Shown here: one piece after another, positions 1 to 8,536 of the stretch
Numbering within the stretch: the stretch's first letter is position 1
Layout of the letters: every line of letters starts with the position of its first letter
DNA from: Candidatus Chryseopegocella kryptomonas
GTDB taxonomy: Bacteria > Bacteroidota > Ignavibacteria > Kryptoniales > Kryptoniaceae
Length of the DNA: 48,722 nt
Direction of reading: 5' to 3'
Assembly: GCF_001536065.1 (NCBI RefSeq)
Contig: NZ_CZVW01000016.1
Coordinates: 1 to 48,722 of the forward strand
Made by a program: the position numbers and the translations under genes
Notes under the pieces: generated by a model
Seen by the model: the letters and a program-made list of their open reading frames with translations, nothing else
Databases searched by the model: none
Told to the model about the DNA's origin: nothing

Positions 1-55
1 GGAGCATTTCTGGACAATAGTTTTGCCAAGAATGAAAAAGGTTTTATTCTATGAT
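1..55. repeat. 55-base end repeat, left
   Basis: The first 55 bases are identical to 18705-18759 and base 56 differs (g here, a there). A perfect match of exactly this length at a contig end is what a de Bruijn assembler leaves where two paths leave a shared sequence. With the matching right end (48668-48722 equals 17926-17980) it implies a circle closed through 17981-18704. Confidence 0.9.
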
Positions 56-475
56 GAATCTGGAATTTCAAAAGAAAAAGATGTTAAAGAAAAATACAAT
101 GAAAAAACAGCAGGTGGATTCTTCAAATACTACGAACTTGAACAATATGAAGACACTTTAAGGAAAACAAAATACAAAGATTCCTACTTATTTGAGAATC
201 CTAACGAAGACCCCTATAATCAATATATTTTTCTTAAAGATCCAAAGATGCTTGAAGCATTAGAAATTAACTATAAAAATAATAAGGTAAAAGTGAATTT
301 ATCAAAACTTTATCAAAATATAGACATCCCAGAAACCCTTTCAAATCTTCTTGGTAAATGGATAAAGAAAATTACAGCGGATTATGTCGAATTTGAAGAT
401 GGTGAGAGGATAGATATTAAAAATCTGGATTGTAAACTTATTAAACCCTTAATCTGGTGGTGTAGAAAAAAGTAG
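2..475 (+). CDS. Type III DNA methyltransferase (Mod), C-terminal part
   Basis: Partial gene, cut by the window start. The frame is open from base 2 and runs about 157 codons to a TAG. Its first 40 or so residues (EHFWTIVLPRMKKVLFYD and on) match the C-terminal part of the methyltransferase at 16423-19377, just after the SAM-binding motif; after about residue 45 the two diverge. It is very likely the end of the gene that starts at 47381: adding 724 bases from 17981-18704 gives one open frame of 847 codons (2541 bases). The helicase-nuclease Res gene follows 42 bases downstream, so the two form a Mod-Res pair. Type III Mod methylates adenine and supplies target recognition to the complex. The role is known from the family; the joining is inference. 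Confidence 0.85.
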   Translation, partial: EHFWTIVLPRMKKVLFYDESGISKEKDVKEKYNEKTAGGFFKYYELEQYEDTLRKTKYKDSYLFENPNEDPYNQYIFLKDPKMLEALEINYKNNKVKVNLSKLYQNIDIPETLSNLLGKWIKKITADYVEFEDGERIDIKNLDCKLIKPLIWWCRKK

Positions 476-517
476 AAAAAACTTTAGTCATGAGAAAAAA
501 AGAAGGGTGAAATAACT

Positions 518-3481
518 ATGTCAAGGATTTTTCTTCAAAATATGTTAGAGGGTATAAAATTTGAGAATTTGCCGTCTAACTGGACTTCATTTGATTTAGA
601 AAAGTTTTCGAGAAACAAAAAACTGTGGGATTTCCAGCAAGAGGCAATTGAAAATGCTATAAAGGTACTGTGGAAATATTTTGAAGATTTTGTTGATTAT
701 CAGGATGGTGAAAAATTAGAAACAAACAAGAAGAGGAAAGAAAAGTTTTTTGAATGGTATAAAAGTAATGGATTATATGAAGATTTATATATTACATTAG
801 ATAAAAAAGGGAGAAAAAAAGAACACAATCTTCTTAGAGATTATTATCCTCAAGAAAATAGTAAAATACCTTATAAGCATTTCATTAATAGAATGTCTTT
901 TTGGATGGCAACAGGTAGTGGTAAGAGCTTGGTCATTATTAAACTCATTCACATTCTGGCAGAACTAATTGAAAGAAAAGAAATTCCCCCATATGATATT
1001 CTGTTTTTAACTCATAGAGATGATTTGATAGATCAACTTAAGAAACATGTAGACGAATTTAATTCTTCTAATGAACCGAAAATAATTTTAAAAGAATTAA
1101 AAGAGTATCCTGAAGTGAAAAAAGAACCTTCATTATCTGGTATCACTGTATTTTATTACAGGTCAGATAACTTAAGTGACGAACAAAAAGAAAAGATTAT
1201 TGATTTTAAAAACTATGATAATAATGGGAAATGGTATATATTTTTAGATGAGGCACATAAGGGCGATAAAGAAGAATCAAAAAGGCAACATATTTATTCT
1301 ATCTTATCAAGAAATGGTTTTCTATTTAACTTCTCAGCCACATTTACAGACCCAAGAGATATTATTACCTGTGCTTTTGAATTTAACCTATCAAGTTTTA
1401 TAAAGTCTGGCTACGGAAAACATATCCACGTTTTAAAACAGGAAATAAGAGCATTTAGAGACGATGAAGATTATACCAGTGAAGAGAAGCAAAAGATAGT
1501 TTTAAAATCCTTAATTCTTTTGACTTATGTAAAGAAGTTTTATAAAAAGATTACAAAGAACAAATCTGATTTATATCATAACCCGCTACTTTTGGTACTT
1601 GTTAACTCTGTAAACATAGAAGATGCAGATTTAAAACTATTTTTTGACGAATTGGTAAAAATTGGAAAGAAAAAAATTGGGGGCAATGTTTACAAAGAAG
1701 CGAGAGATGAATTATGGAAAGAGTTAAAAGAGGAACCTGAATTTATATTTGAGGACGGAGAGAAAATAAAGATAGAGGAAAAAATTTTTAAAAGTATAAA
1801 AATAAATGATATTTTAAATTATGTATACAATTCACAAACAAGCGGAGAAATTGAAGTTATAAGAAATCGGTCTAATAATAAAGAACTTGCCTTTAAGTTA
1901 AAAACAAGTGATAAACCTTTTGCTTTGATAAAAATAGGCGATATTTCTGGATGGTTAAAAGAAAAACTTGTAGGATATGAGGTTCAAGAAAGGTTTGAGG
2001 AAGAAAGTTTCTTTGAAAACCTGAATAAAGAGGACTCCACAATTAATATTTTAATGGGTTCTCGCGGTTTTTATGAAGGATGGGATTCAAACAGACCAAA
2101 TGTGATTAATTTTATTAACATAGGGATGGGTGAAGATGCAAGAAAGTTTATTCTCCAATCTGTAGGAAGAGGAGTGAGAATTGAGCCAGTGAAAGGTAAA
2201 AGAAAGAGATTAATCCATCTTTACAATGCTAAAGAAATTGCTAAGAATTTGTTTAATAATATTAAAGATAAAGTTTTACCATTAGAAACTCTATTTATTT
2301 TTGGGACAAATAAAAATGCTTTAAATATAGTAATCGGTGAATTAGAACAGGAAAAGAAAAAGGAAGGTGAAATTCAAATTTCTCTTATTAAAAATCCAGC
2401 AATTGAAAAAAATAAAAAATATAAACTACTAATACCTGTTTACAAAATTGCAAATTATCCACTCTTTAAAAATAGGAAACAAGTGAAATTTGAAATCTGT
2501 AAGGAAGATTTTGAAATGCTTAAAAAATTTATTGAATTTATAGAAGATGATAGGATATTATTGATGAGGTATAACACAGAACCAGAAAAAATAAAAATTT
2601 TGAAAGAAAGTTTAAGGACAAAAAATATTTTTAAGTTTAGTGAAAAAAGTTTTAAAAATGTGGATTTACTTATCCAAAGATTTTTTGATCATTTAAGTTT
2701 TGCCTCGGAGGAGTTTGAAAAGTTTAAAGAGTTAGAGGATGAGATAAAACATTTTAAGAATATAAAGGTATATTTTAAAGATGTTAACGAACTTCAGAGG
2801 AAGATCGAAACTGTTTCTCAATCTGATAAACAAGAAAGAGAGTTGAAAGAAAAATATAAAAAGGGAAAAATTACTTTAGATGAATATACAGAGGAGATTA
2901 AAAGAATTACTTTGATGATTAGAGAGGGGGAGGTAGAGTATCAAGGTAAACGATTAAGAATTAAGCATATTGCTACTCATTACTATCTTCCACTTATATT
3001 ATCCGAAGATGAGAAAATAGACTATATTAAACACATTATCAAAACTAAAAGTGAAGTAGAGTTCATTAATGATTTAGATGATTATCTATCTGAAAATGAT
3101 AATAAATTCAAAATGTTTGATTGGTGGATGTTTAGCAAATTGGATGAAAGTTTAGACGAAATTTATATACCCTATTATAATCCTAATTTAAATAAGATTA
3201 GTCGCTTTTACCCAGATTTTATTTTCTGGTTAAAAAAAGGCAGGAACTACTTTATCGTCTTCGTTGACCCAAAAGGAACAGAACACGTGGATTACCAACG
3301 AAAAATAGATGGCTATAACACAATTTTTAGAAAAAACAAAAAAACAAAAAATTCCCTTCAGGTAACAGTTCATTTGTTCTTTAGAACTAAAGATATAAAC
3401 AAGATACCCAAAGAGTACCAAAAATTTTGGTTTGATCAAATAGAAATGATGTTGTCCAAATTACTTAATCATCCCCAGTAA
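518..3481 (+). CDS. Type III restriction-like helicase-nuclease (Res)
   Basis: 987 residues, the usual size for a type III Res subunit, an ATP-dependent superfamily 2 helicase/translocase that cleaves DNA with Mod. Visible motifs: Walker A MATGSGKS from residue 130, DEAH at 244-247, SAT at about 273, and motif VI QSVGRGVR from 547. Near the C-terminus, P-D at 899-900 and D-P-K at 917-919 form a PD-(D/E)XK-type nuclease site. The ATG at 518 follows the ribosome site AGAAGGGTGA at 501-510. Base use is ordinary (G-containing), unlike the G-poor, C-rich coding strand of the genes at 4107-28741, which suggests separate acquisition. It is a distant relative of the protein at 19370. The role is assigned from family motifs. 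Confidence 0.9.
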   Translation: MSRIFLQNMLEGIKFENLPSNWTSFDLEKFSRNKKLWDFQQEAIENAIKVLWKYFEDFVDYQDGEKLETNKKRKEKFFEWYKSNGLYEDLYITLDKKGRKKEHNLLRDYYPQENSKIPYKHFINRMSFWMATGSGKSLVIIKLIHILAELIERKEIPPYDILFLTHRDDLIDQLKKHVDEFNSSNEPKIILKELKEYPEVKKEPSLSGITVFYYRSDNLSDEQKEKIIDFKNYDNNGKWYIFLDEAHKGDKEESKRQHIYSILSRNGFLFNFSATFTDPRDIITCAFEFNLSSFIKSGYGKHIHVLKQEIRAFRDDEDYTSEEKQKIVLKSLILLTYVKKFYKKITKNKSDLYHNPLLLVLVNSVNIEDADLKLFFDELVKIGKKKIGGNVYKEARDELWKELKEEPEFIFEDGEKIKIEEKIFKSIKINDILNYVYNSQTSGEIEVIRNRSNNKELAFKLKTSDKPFALIKIGDISGWLKEKLVGYEVQERFEEESFFENLNKEDSTINILMGSRGFYEGWDSNRPNVINFINIGMGEDARKFILQSVGRGVRIEPVKGKRKRLIHLYNAKEIAKNLFNNIKDKVLPLETLFIFGTNKNALNIVIGELEQEKKKEGEIQISLIKNPAIEKNKKYKLLIPVYKIANYPLFKNRKQVKFEICKEDFEMLKKFIEFIEDDRILLMRYNTEPEKIKILKESLRTKNIFKFSEKSFKNVDLLIQRFFDHLSFASEEFEKFKELEDEIKHFKNIKVYFKDVNELQRKIETVSQSDKQERELKEKYKKGKITLDEYTEEIKRITLMIREGEVEYQGKRLRIKHIATHYYLPLILSEDEKIDYIKHIIKTKSEVEFINDLDDYLSENDNKFKMFDWWMFSKLDESLDEIYIPYYNPNLNKISRFYPDFIFWLKKGRNYFIVFVDPKGTEHVDYQRKIDGYNTIFRKNKKTKNSLQVTVHLFFRTKDINKIPKEYQKFWFDQIEMMLSKLLNHPQ

Positions 3482-3553
3482 AGTTTGATGAACCCTTTAA
3501 GAAAAATATTTTCAGAAAAATCCTCTCTTAAATCTGCAAATCCTGGAAGTTCT

Positions 3554-3640
3554 TGGTGAAGTGATCCCTTAGGGAAAAGAATCTCTCCCGAAGGTCCAAG
3601 GGACCCCATTTGGGGAATTCACTTGGACTTTCGCCGACCT
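3554..3640. repeat. Family A palindromic element, compound copy
   Basis: Contains GAAGTGATCCCTTAGGGA, then a CCGAAGGTCC..GGGACC stretch and a closing TTCGCCGACC. It lies in the 625-base gap 3482-4106. The short open frames here (for example 3623-3811) read straight through the repeat and look accidental. I see no gene in this gap. Confidence 0.75.
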
Positions 3641-3804
3641 TTGAGTGATCTATTCGCTGATAAAGAAAGCCTTTGGAGACAATCCCTTTCGTCATTGCTA
3701 TCACAAGCAAAACAATCTCACTTTCTCTTTCATTGTTGGCTAAGCCACATAGCTAACCCCTTGGGACTTGCTTTTTTATTTACACCTTATTATATTTTCG
3801 CTAA

Positions 3805-3949
3805 GAGCTGAAGCACCATTAGCCGATGCACAAGCGAGGGGAAGTGAAAGGAAGATAAGATTAAAAACTGTAAAATTTCATGTTTTATATCAATTTTGAA
3901 AAAAGTTTCACCCTCGCTTGTGCATTTTTTTATGCACAGGCTTCAGCTC
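3805..3949. repeat. Nested inverted repeat, 145 bp
   Basis: Outer arms GAGCTGAAGC (3805-3814) and GCTTCAGCTC (3940-3949) are perfect reverse complements. Inner arms TGCACAAGCGAGGG (3827-3840) and CCCTCGCTTGTGCA (3911-3924) are also perfect, 14 bp. A small hairpin TGCATTTTTTTATGCA sits at 3921-3936. The unit could be a MITE-like remnant or a large structured leader. No known family recognised. Confidence 0.7.
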
Positions 3950-4012
3950 AACCCCCGCAACCGCCCAGTTTCACACCTCGGGGAGGTTGCGGGCAAAGTT
4001 TCAACCCTCACC

Positions 4013-4075
4013 CCTGGGGAAATCTTCTCCCGAAGGTCCTAAGGACCCCCTTTGGGGGATCGCTTTGCCGATCAA
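4013..4075. repeat. Family A palindromic element
   Basis: Contains TCTCCCGAAGGTCCTAAGG, a run of C and GGG, then GGGATCGCTTTGCCGA. It ends about 30 bases before the lipoprotein start at 4107, so it lies in that gene's 5' leader. The open frames that cross it upstream of 4107 are not credible coding sequence. Confidence 0.8.
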
Positions 4076-4106
4076 TCTTATTAAAAACCAAAAAAGGAGA
4101 CCAAAA

Positions 4107-4898
4107 ATGCGTAAACTAATCCTTCTCTCTTTAGCCCTGTTTCTATTCTCCTGCTCTAAACCAACTGACACAGATTTAACCGCTGATAAACAACTTAAAT
4201 TTGACGATTCACCAACCACCCTCCTAAATGAATCTCTCAACGAATTTGAAAACCTACACGAATGGATCCTCGCCGGACGACCCATGGGGAAACAAAATGC
4301 TGTTTTCAAATTTGATAAATCTACCGCTGACTCCGTCTGGATCTACGGCGACACCCTCCCAGGAGGTTTAGGCGTCGTCATAACTGAAAAACACTCTTAC
4401 CCAAAAGGACTCCTCCTGATCACAAAAAACTACAAATACGGTGACTACGCAAACCTCAAAATCGTCTCAATCACCGAAAGATTTATCTCATGGTCGCAAT
4501 ACAACAACTCACCCGAAACAAAAATAAAAACTGAACTCACTTTTGAATCAGCTCCATCTAAAACAATCATCACACACATAACAAAATGGACCAAAGGAAT
4601 TCAAACCCGAGAAACTTACTACTTCAGAGAGCCAGTCATCACAATTGACAACTCACGAGGTATCAAAACCGTAAGACAGGCAGACCCAAATAACGAGGTA
4701 ATAGTAACTGAAACGAGAGACTTAACAACAAATAAACTGCTTCAATCAAGATGGACAGGTCCATCTTCAACATATCCAGGCGGTTTCTTCACGAGAACAA
4801 ACAACTACGAGGACGGAAACCTCGTCTCCTGGACGAAAACAACTACCGTTGGCCAAGGCGATGGCTCAATCATAAAATACATAGACAGATACCCATAA
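4107..4898 (+). CDS. Putative lipoprotein, unknown function
   Basis: 263 residues from the ATG at 4107, chosen because a ribosome site (AAAAAGGAGA, 4091-4100) sits 6 bases upstream. The same frame is open further upstream only through repeat DNA. The N-terminus is a lipoprotein signal: MRK, a hydrophobic stretch, then LFLFSC with Cys17 as the likely lipidated residue. The rest is rich in beta-type sequence with many Thr, Lys and Tyr, and resembles secreted FCB-group proteins built of repeated YD-like strands (for example TRETYYF, WTGPSSTYPGG). I do not recognise a family. The next gene, also a lipoprotein, begins at or inside its end. Confidence 0.7.
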   Translation: MRKLILLSLALFLFSCSKPTDTDLTADKQLKFDDSPTTLLNESLNEFENLHEWILAGRPMGKQNAVFKFDKSTADSVWIYGDTLPGGLGVVITEKHSYPKGLLLITKNYKYGDYANLKIVSITERFISWSQYNNSPETKIKTELTFESAPSKTIITHITKWTKGIQTRETYYFREPVITIDNSRGIKTVRQADPNNEVIVTETRDLTTNKLLQSRWTGPSSTYPGGFFTRTNNYEDGNLVSWTKTTTVGQGDGSIIKYIDRYP

Positions 4899-5239
4899 TC
4901 GCTCTCTCTTTGCTGTTGATAGGCTGTCAAACACCTGAACCTGAAATTGTAAAATCTTTGAGATTTGAACCGCCCCTTTTTGACTCATTTAAACAAAACA
5001 CAACACTAAAATATACACTTACAAAACCTGCTACAGTTAGCATATACATATACGACCGAGAAGGGAACAGAATAAAAACAATCGCCCAAAACCTGCACCT
5101 TACCCAGGGAACACAATCCCACGGATGGAAAGGTGACAACGATCTCGGAGAATTCCAATCAGTCGGAATTTACATCGGCGTCGTTGAGGTAAAAGGAAAC
5201 AAAACATATAAAACAACTGTTGAAATCTTCCACTGGTAA
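4751..5239 (+). CDS. Putative lipoprotein with FlgD-like fold
   Basis: The ATG at 4751 gives 162 residues, but the first 40 or so lie inside the preceding gene and look non-coding. The natural N-terminus is probably just before PIIALSLLLIGC, where the frame offers only ATA or ATC codons (4877, 4895, 4898) beside the upstream TAA. Cys59 (codon at 4925) is the likely lipidated residue. The mature part matches the FlgD Ig-like pattern: YTLTKPATVSIYIYDREG, then a G-x-x-S-HGWKGDND segment, then GIYIGVVEV. Such domains are common in secreted FCB-group proteins. The start is uncertain, the protein itself is likely real. Confidence 0.6.
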   Translation: MDRSIFNISRRFLHENKQLRGRKPRLLDENNYRWPRRWLNHKIHRQIPIIALSLLLIGCQTPEPEIVKSLRFEPPLFDSFKQNTTLKYTLTKPATVSIYIYDREGNRIKTIAQNLHLTQGTQSHGWKGDNDLGEFQSVGIYIGVVEVKGNKTYKTTVEIFHW

Positions 5240-5279
5240 AAATTGTTATTGTAAACCGTTGAGCAAATGAAACAAAAAA

Positions 5280-5399
5280 TGTGGATAAGTCATCGTTAAT
5301 AAGTCATCGTTAATAACTTTAGCCGAAAATTTGCTGAAAAATGGCTATATATAAAAAAAATTTTTTCAAAAAAGTTATCAACGATGGGTTATCAACGAC
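5280..5399. promoter_or_regulatory. DnaA-box-like and inverted repeat region
   Basis: TGTGGATAA at 5280-5288 is the exact reverse of the DnaA box TTATCCACA. AAGTCATCGTTAAT occurs twice in tandem (5287-5300 and 5301-5314). CATCGTTAATAACTTT (5305-5320) and AAAGTTATCAACGATG (5371-5386) pair with one mismatch, and a second TTATCAACG follows at 5389. Between them is an AT-rich run (5346-5373). This could be a replication-related site or an operator for the 5451 operon. The function is inference. Confidence 0.45.
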
Positions 5400-5401
5400 A
5401 G

Positions 5402-5450
5402 TCGGCAAAAGCGATCCCCCAAACAAAGGGGTCCTTAGGACCTTTGGGAG
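5402..5450. repeat. Family A element abutting a start codon
   Basis: TCGGCAAAAGCGATCCCCC, a short AAACAAA link, then GGGGTCCTTAGGACCTTTGG. It touches the ATG at 5451. A nearly identical copy (9206-9254) likewise touches the ATG at 9255. The AGGA inside the element, about 10 bases before the ATG, could act as a ribosome site. Confidence 0.8.
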
Positions 5451-6344
5451 ATGATAACTTTTTATGACATAAACAGCGATAAAATAATCACCCCAGAACT
5501 TGAATTTAAATCAAGAGTAAAATTTGACCCATTTAAGATTTTAAATGAAGAACTCTTCGCAATCGCATTGTCAAATGATAGCTTATTTCTTTTCCTTGAT
5601 AAATTTGTTTATCAATTCACCCCTGAGTTTAAATTCAAACTTGAAAAACCACCGACAACCTGGGAAACCATATCAATATACTCAGCCCCAAAAAATTACT
5701 TTGACCTCCTCAAGCAGTATCTCGCACTTGAACCCTGCTTCAAGTTTAAACCCCCACCAGGAATGGACAAAAACGAAATAAAAAAATTAATTGAATCCTC
5801 ATCCTGCCAGAACGGGTTTCTTGAAATAAACTCATTTGAACCATCACCAGAAATTGACATAATCTTAATTGAAAACGGAGACGAATTTGAAAAAATTGAA
5901 ATAACTGAAACCTCAAACATAAACAGAATCCTGATCTATGACCTTGAAAAAAATAATTTCAGAAACTGTAAAGTTCAGGTCGGCAAAGCGATCCCTCTCG
6001 GGAGGAGCACCTTTGGGGGTCCTAAAGAGCATGCCACATCAAGCACACTGCACAGAAAACTTTTTGAATTAATTTTGAATTACATTGAAAAGAATGTCTC
6101 CGCTAAAATAGTTTGGGATCTAAACATTAACCGAAATTTAATCTACCGCGAGCATACTACACTTGAAACATTACAAGCCACGCTCTCAACAATCAAAAAC
6201 GCAATCAACCTCATCAAAATAAACCAGAAGGAGCATAAACAAAAAATAAAAGAACTCATTGAAATCTTTTACTCCGAAAACTACAACGAACTTGAAAAAC
6301 TAAACCTTACAACCCAAATTGAAAAATTTTACACAGAAATATAA
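5451..6344 (+). CDS. Conserved-looking hypothetical protein
   Basis: 297 residues, no family recognised. The N-terminal two thirds are mixed alpha/beta with no signal peptide or membrane segment. The last 80 or so residues (LETLQATLSTIKNAINL and on) are helical and probably a coiled coil. A family A element lies inside the gene at 5980-6027 and is translated in frame as GKAIPLGRSTFGGPKE, probably an insertion loop. The ATG at 5451 directly follows another element. The next gene overlaps its 3' end by 26 bases, so it is likely the first gene of the block running to 11914. Confidence 0.7.
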   Translation: MITFYDINSDKIITPELEFKSRVKFDPFKILNEELFAIALSNDSLFLFLDKFVYQFTPEFKFKLEKPPTTWETISIYSAPKNYFDLLKQYLALEPCFKFKPPPGMDKNEIKKLIESSSCQNGFLEINSFEPSPEIDIILIENGDEFEKIEITETSNINRILIYDLEKNNFRNCKVQVGKAIPLGRSTFGGPKEHATSSTLHRKLFELILNYIEKNVSAKIVWDLNINRNLIYREHTTLETLQATLSTIKNAINLIKINQKEHKQKIKELIEIFYSENYNELEKLNLTTQIEKFYTEI

Positions 6345-6924
6345 AAAAACCATCCCCCCTCTCTGTAAAATAGAGAGGGGACCAGGGGGTGAGTTCATCT
6401 CAAAATTCCTAACCTTGCTATTTTTTATTATCACCTTAACCGCCAAAGCGCAGGATCCAGACCTTGAAATCACAAAAAAACAACTTGAACTAAAACAACA
6501 CTCACTCCTCAACAGAATCATAAACTCAATTGAAATCCGTGCCCACGCTGGCTTCGGAGCAGGCTACTTCTTAAGCCAGTTTGACCCAATTAACCCGATC
6601 TATTCCCCATATACAATTAGAGACAGATTTTCGCTGTCCATATCAATTAACATCTCAAAAATCCTTGACAATTCAACATACAAAATCAAACAAATTGAAC
6701 TTCAACAACTTGAAAGAAAAATCCAGCGTGAAAAACAAATAAACAAAGAAAAAATTTCGCTGTTGAACGAAAAAATAAAAGCACAAACAAAAATAATTGA
6801 ACTATACGAAGAACAATTCAACCAGAACAAAATCTCCCTTGATAAACTACTTGAAGAAAAAATCAAACTGCTTGACCTTAAACTAAAACTAAAAGAAATT
6901 ATCAGCGAAAGCAATGAACAATAG
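6319..6924 (+). CDS. Secreted coiled-coil protein, TolC-like
   Basis: 201 residues from a TTG at 6319 that overlaps the previous gene. After about 30 residues comes a signal peptide core (FLTLLFFIITLTAKAQ). The mature part has a short region with FSLSISINISKIL, typical of beta strands in outer-membrane efflux proteins, followed by a long coiled coil (about residues 115-200) ending in LLDLKLKLKEIISE, as in a TolC half. It is much shorter than TolC (about 430-490). A family B palindrome at 6353-6392 is translated between the first Lys-rich residues and the signal core (PPLCKIERGPGGE). The start could also lie further in. The TolC relation is a resemblance only. Confidence 0.6.
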   Translation: MKNFTQKYKKTIPPLCKIERGPGGEFISKFLTLLFFIITLTAKAQDPDLEITKKQLELKQHSLLNRIINSIEIRAHAGFGAGYFLSQFDPINPIYSPYTIRDRFSLSISINISKILDNSTYKIKQIELQQLERKIQREKQINKEKISLLNEKIKAQTKIIELYEEQFNQNKISLDKLLEEKIKLLDLKLKLKEIISESNEQ

Positions 6925-6953
6925 AATTGCAAACAAAACTAAATAAAATCGCC

Positions 6954-7334
6954 ATGCCACTCTTCATTAAAAAAGAAAGAGAAGAAGAAACAAAAGCGGA
7001 AGAAATTATAACCGAACTAAAATCCTCGGATTCAGGAGAAGATGAGCCTAAGCCAGAGCAAACCGTCAGTTCAGAAACTCAAAAAATCAAATTTAAAATT
7101 GACGAAAAAACACAAGCAAAACCCCCACTTGGAACGATCACTGTCAAAATCCTCGCAAACGATATTGAATTCGCAACATTCATAATCGCACCAGAAATCT
7201 TCAAAGAAGCATCCATCCTGCTTAAAGAAGTCATCTCAAAAATTGAAAACCCACAACTAAAATTAACCACAAACTGCAACTGCGTATGGTGCAAAGAAAA
7301 AACCACAGAATTAGAAAACTTCTTAAACTCCTGA
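6954..7334 (+). CDS. Hypothetical protein with CxCxxC motif
   Basis: 126 residues from the ATG at 6954; a TTG at 6927 in the same frame would add nine residues. The N-terminal half is acidic, low in complexity and probably disordered (KEREEETKAEEI). The C-terminal half looks folded, with a strand pair (GTITVKILANDIEFATF) and a helix, and ends with NCNCVWCKEK, three cysteines that could bind a metal. No family recognised. The next gene starts inside its 3' end, which suggests translational coupling. Confidence 0.6.
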   Translation: MPLFIKKEREEETKAEEIITELKSSDSGEDEPKPEQTVSSETQKIKFKIDEKTQAKPPLGTITVKILANDIEFATFIIAPEIFKEASILLKEVISKIENPQLKLTTNCNCVWCKEKTTELENFLNS

Positions 7335-8536
7335 TCGCTGTTGCCTTTACTACAAAAACATTAGCGCAGATAATCTCAATCCACCAAATAAATGTTTCTC
7401 AAGGTGACGCCTGCTTTATTAAAATTGACACAATTAAATTCTTAATTGACGCTGGAAATCCAACAAAAGGAAACAATGTAATCATACCATATCTTGCCAC
7501 ACTCGGAATTGACAAACTCAACTTCACCATCGCAAGCCACCACCACGCCGACCATATCGGCGGACTTGACGAAGTTATCTACGCCCTTAACCCGGAAATA
7601 TGCTACGATAGGGGAGAAACCTACAACAGCCAACAATTTAACGAATATATCACCTCTGCAGGCGCACGCCGACGCACCCTCAACCCAAAAGATACAATCA
7701 TCAAAATAATCAGACAGAATAAACAAATAACCTTAACATGTATCGCCTCATCCGGCTGGATCTGGAACACCTACGCAGGAACCTCAGACGAAAACACACT
7801 CTCAATCGCACTCCTGCTTGAATTTGTCTCCCAGACAGGGGACACTTTCAGATTCTTTACAGCAGGCGACCTCTACGCAAAACAAGAGTCGCTTATCGCT
7901 GTATATTTCCCCAGAAAAATTAACCTGATGAAAATCTCCCACCACGGCTCACGCTCAAGCACATCGAACTTCATGCTACAAACCTTCCAGCCTCAAGCTG
8001 TCATGATCACCGTCGGAGACAACAACCCCTATGGACACCCGCACCAGGAAACACTTGCTAAACTTGAAAACACACCCAGCATAAAATACATCTATCAAAC
8101 TGAACAGGGAGCTCGCGCATCAACAAAATCTGTAATAGCAGGAAACATAATCGCAAATGTTTATGATAGATTTTTCACCATAACAACATCCAACAACCCT
8201 GCACGAATTGACACATTCTATTTTGGTAACGAAACAACTCTCAACGCCGAATCCGAACCATTTAAACGAGAAAATGAAAACAACAAAAAAGACAGATCAG
8301 CTATGATAAACTCACACAGCGAAAACGGCTTCACAAAAATTCAAATCTTTATCCCAGATGAAATCATCCAGACAATTCAGGTTTATAACATCCTCGGGAA
8401 ACTCGTCCACGAAACCAATATAATCATCCCGGAAAAATTTGAACTCAAAATCCCCAGCACCGCAAGCGGAGTTTATCTCGTCCTTGTCAAAACAAACAAA
8501 AACATATACCATAACAAAATAACAATCCTGAAATGA
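7286..8536 (+). CDS. Secreted ComEC-like metallo-beta-lactamase fold protein with T9SS signal
   Basis: 416 residues. A basic N-terminus and hydrophobic stretch ending TLAQ form a signal peptide. The metallo-beta-lactamase core has SHHHADH at residues 84-90 (the HxHxDH metal site), Asp195 in TAGDLYA, His219-220 in KISHHGSRSS and His251 in YGHPH. This pattern is that of the ComEC/Rec2 C-terminal domain and related exported hydrolases. The last 75 or so residues (IQTIQVYNILGKLV, ending in GVYLVLVKTN) match the type IX secretion C-terminal sorting domain of FCB bacteria. So it is probably exported or surface-bound and acts on a phosphodiester, perhaps nucleic acid; the substrate is inference. It overlaps rnhB by 4 bases (ATGA). 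Confidence 0.85.
   Translation: MVQRKNHRIRKLLKLLIAVAFTTKTLAQIISIHQINVSQGDACFIKIDTIKFLIDAGNPTKGNNVIIPYLATLGIDKLNFTIASHHHADHIGGLDEVIYALNPEICYDRGETYNSQQFNEYITSAGARRRTLNPKDTIIKIIRQNKQITLTCIASSGWIWNTYAGTSDENTLSIALLLEFVSQTGDTFRFFTAGDLYAKQESLIAVYFPRKINLMKISHHGSRSSTSNFMLQTFQPQAVMITVGDNNPYGHPHQETLAKLENTPSIKYIYQTEQGARASTKSVIAGNIIANVYDRFFTITTSNNPARIDTFYFGNETTLNAESEPFKRENENNKKDRSAMINSHSENGFTKIQIFIPDEIIQTIQVYNILGKLVHETNIIIPEKFELKIPSTASGVYLVLVKTNKNIYHNKITILK

Noticed and set aside
3623-3811. Open frame of 62 codons
   Set aside because: It reads through a family A repeat, has no ribosome site and no family.
3918-4106. N-terminal extension of the lipoprotein gene to 3918
   Set aside because: The stretch covers the inverted repeat and a family A element; the ATG at 4107 has a good ribosome site and a proper lipoprotein signal.
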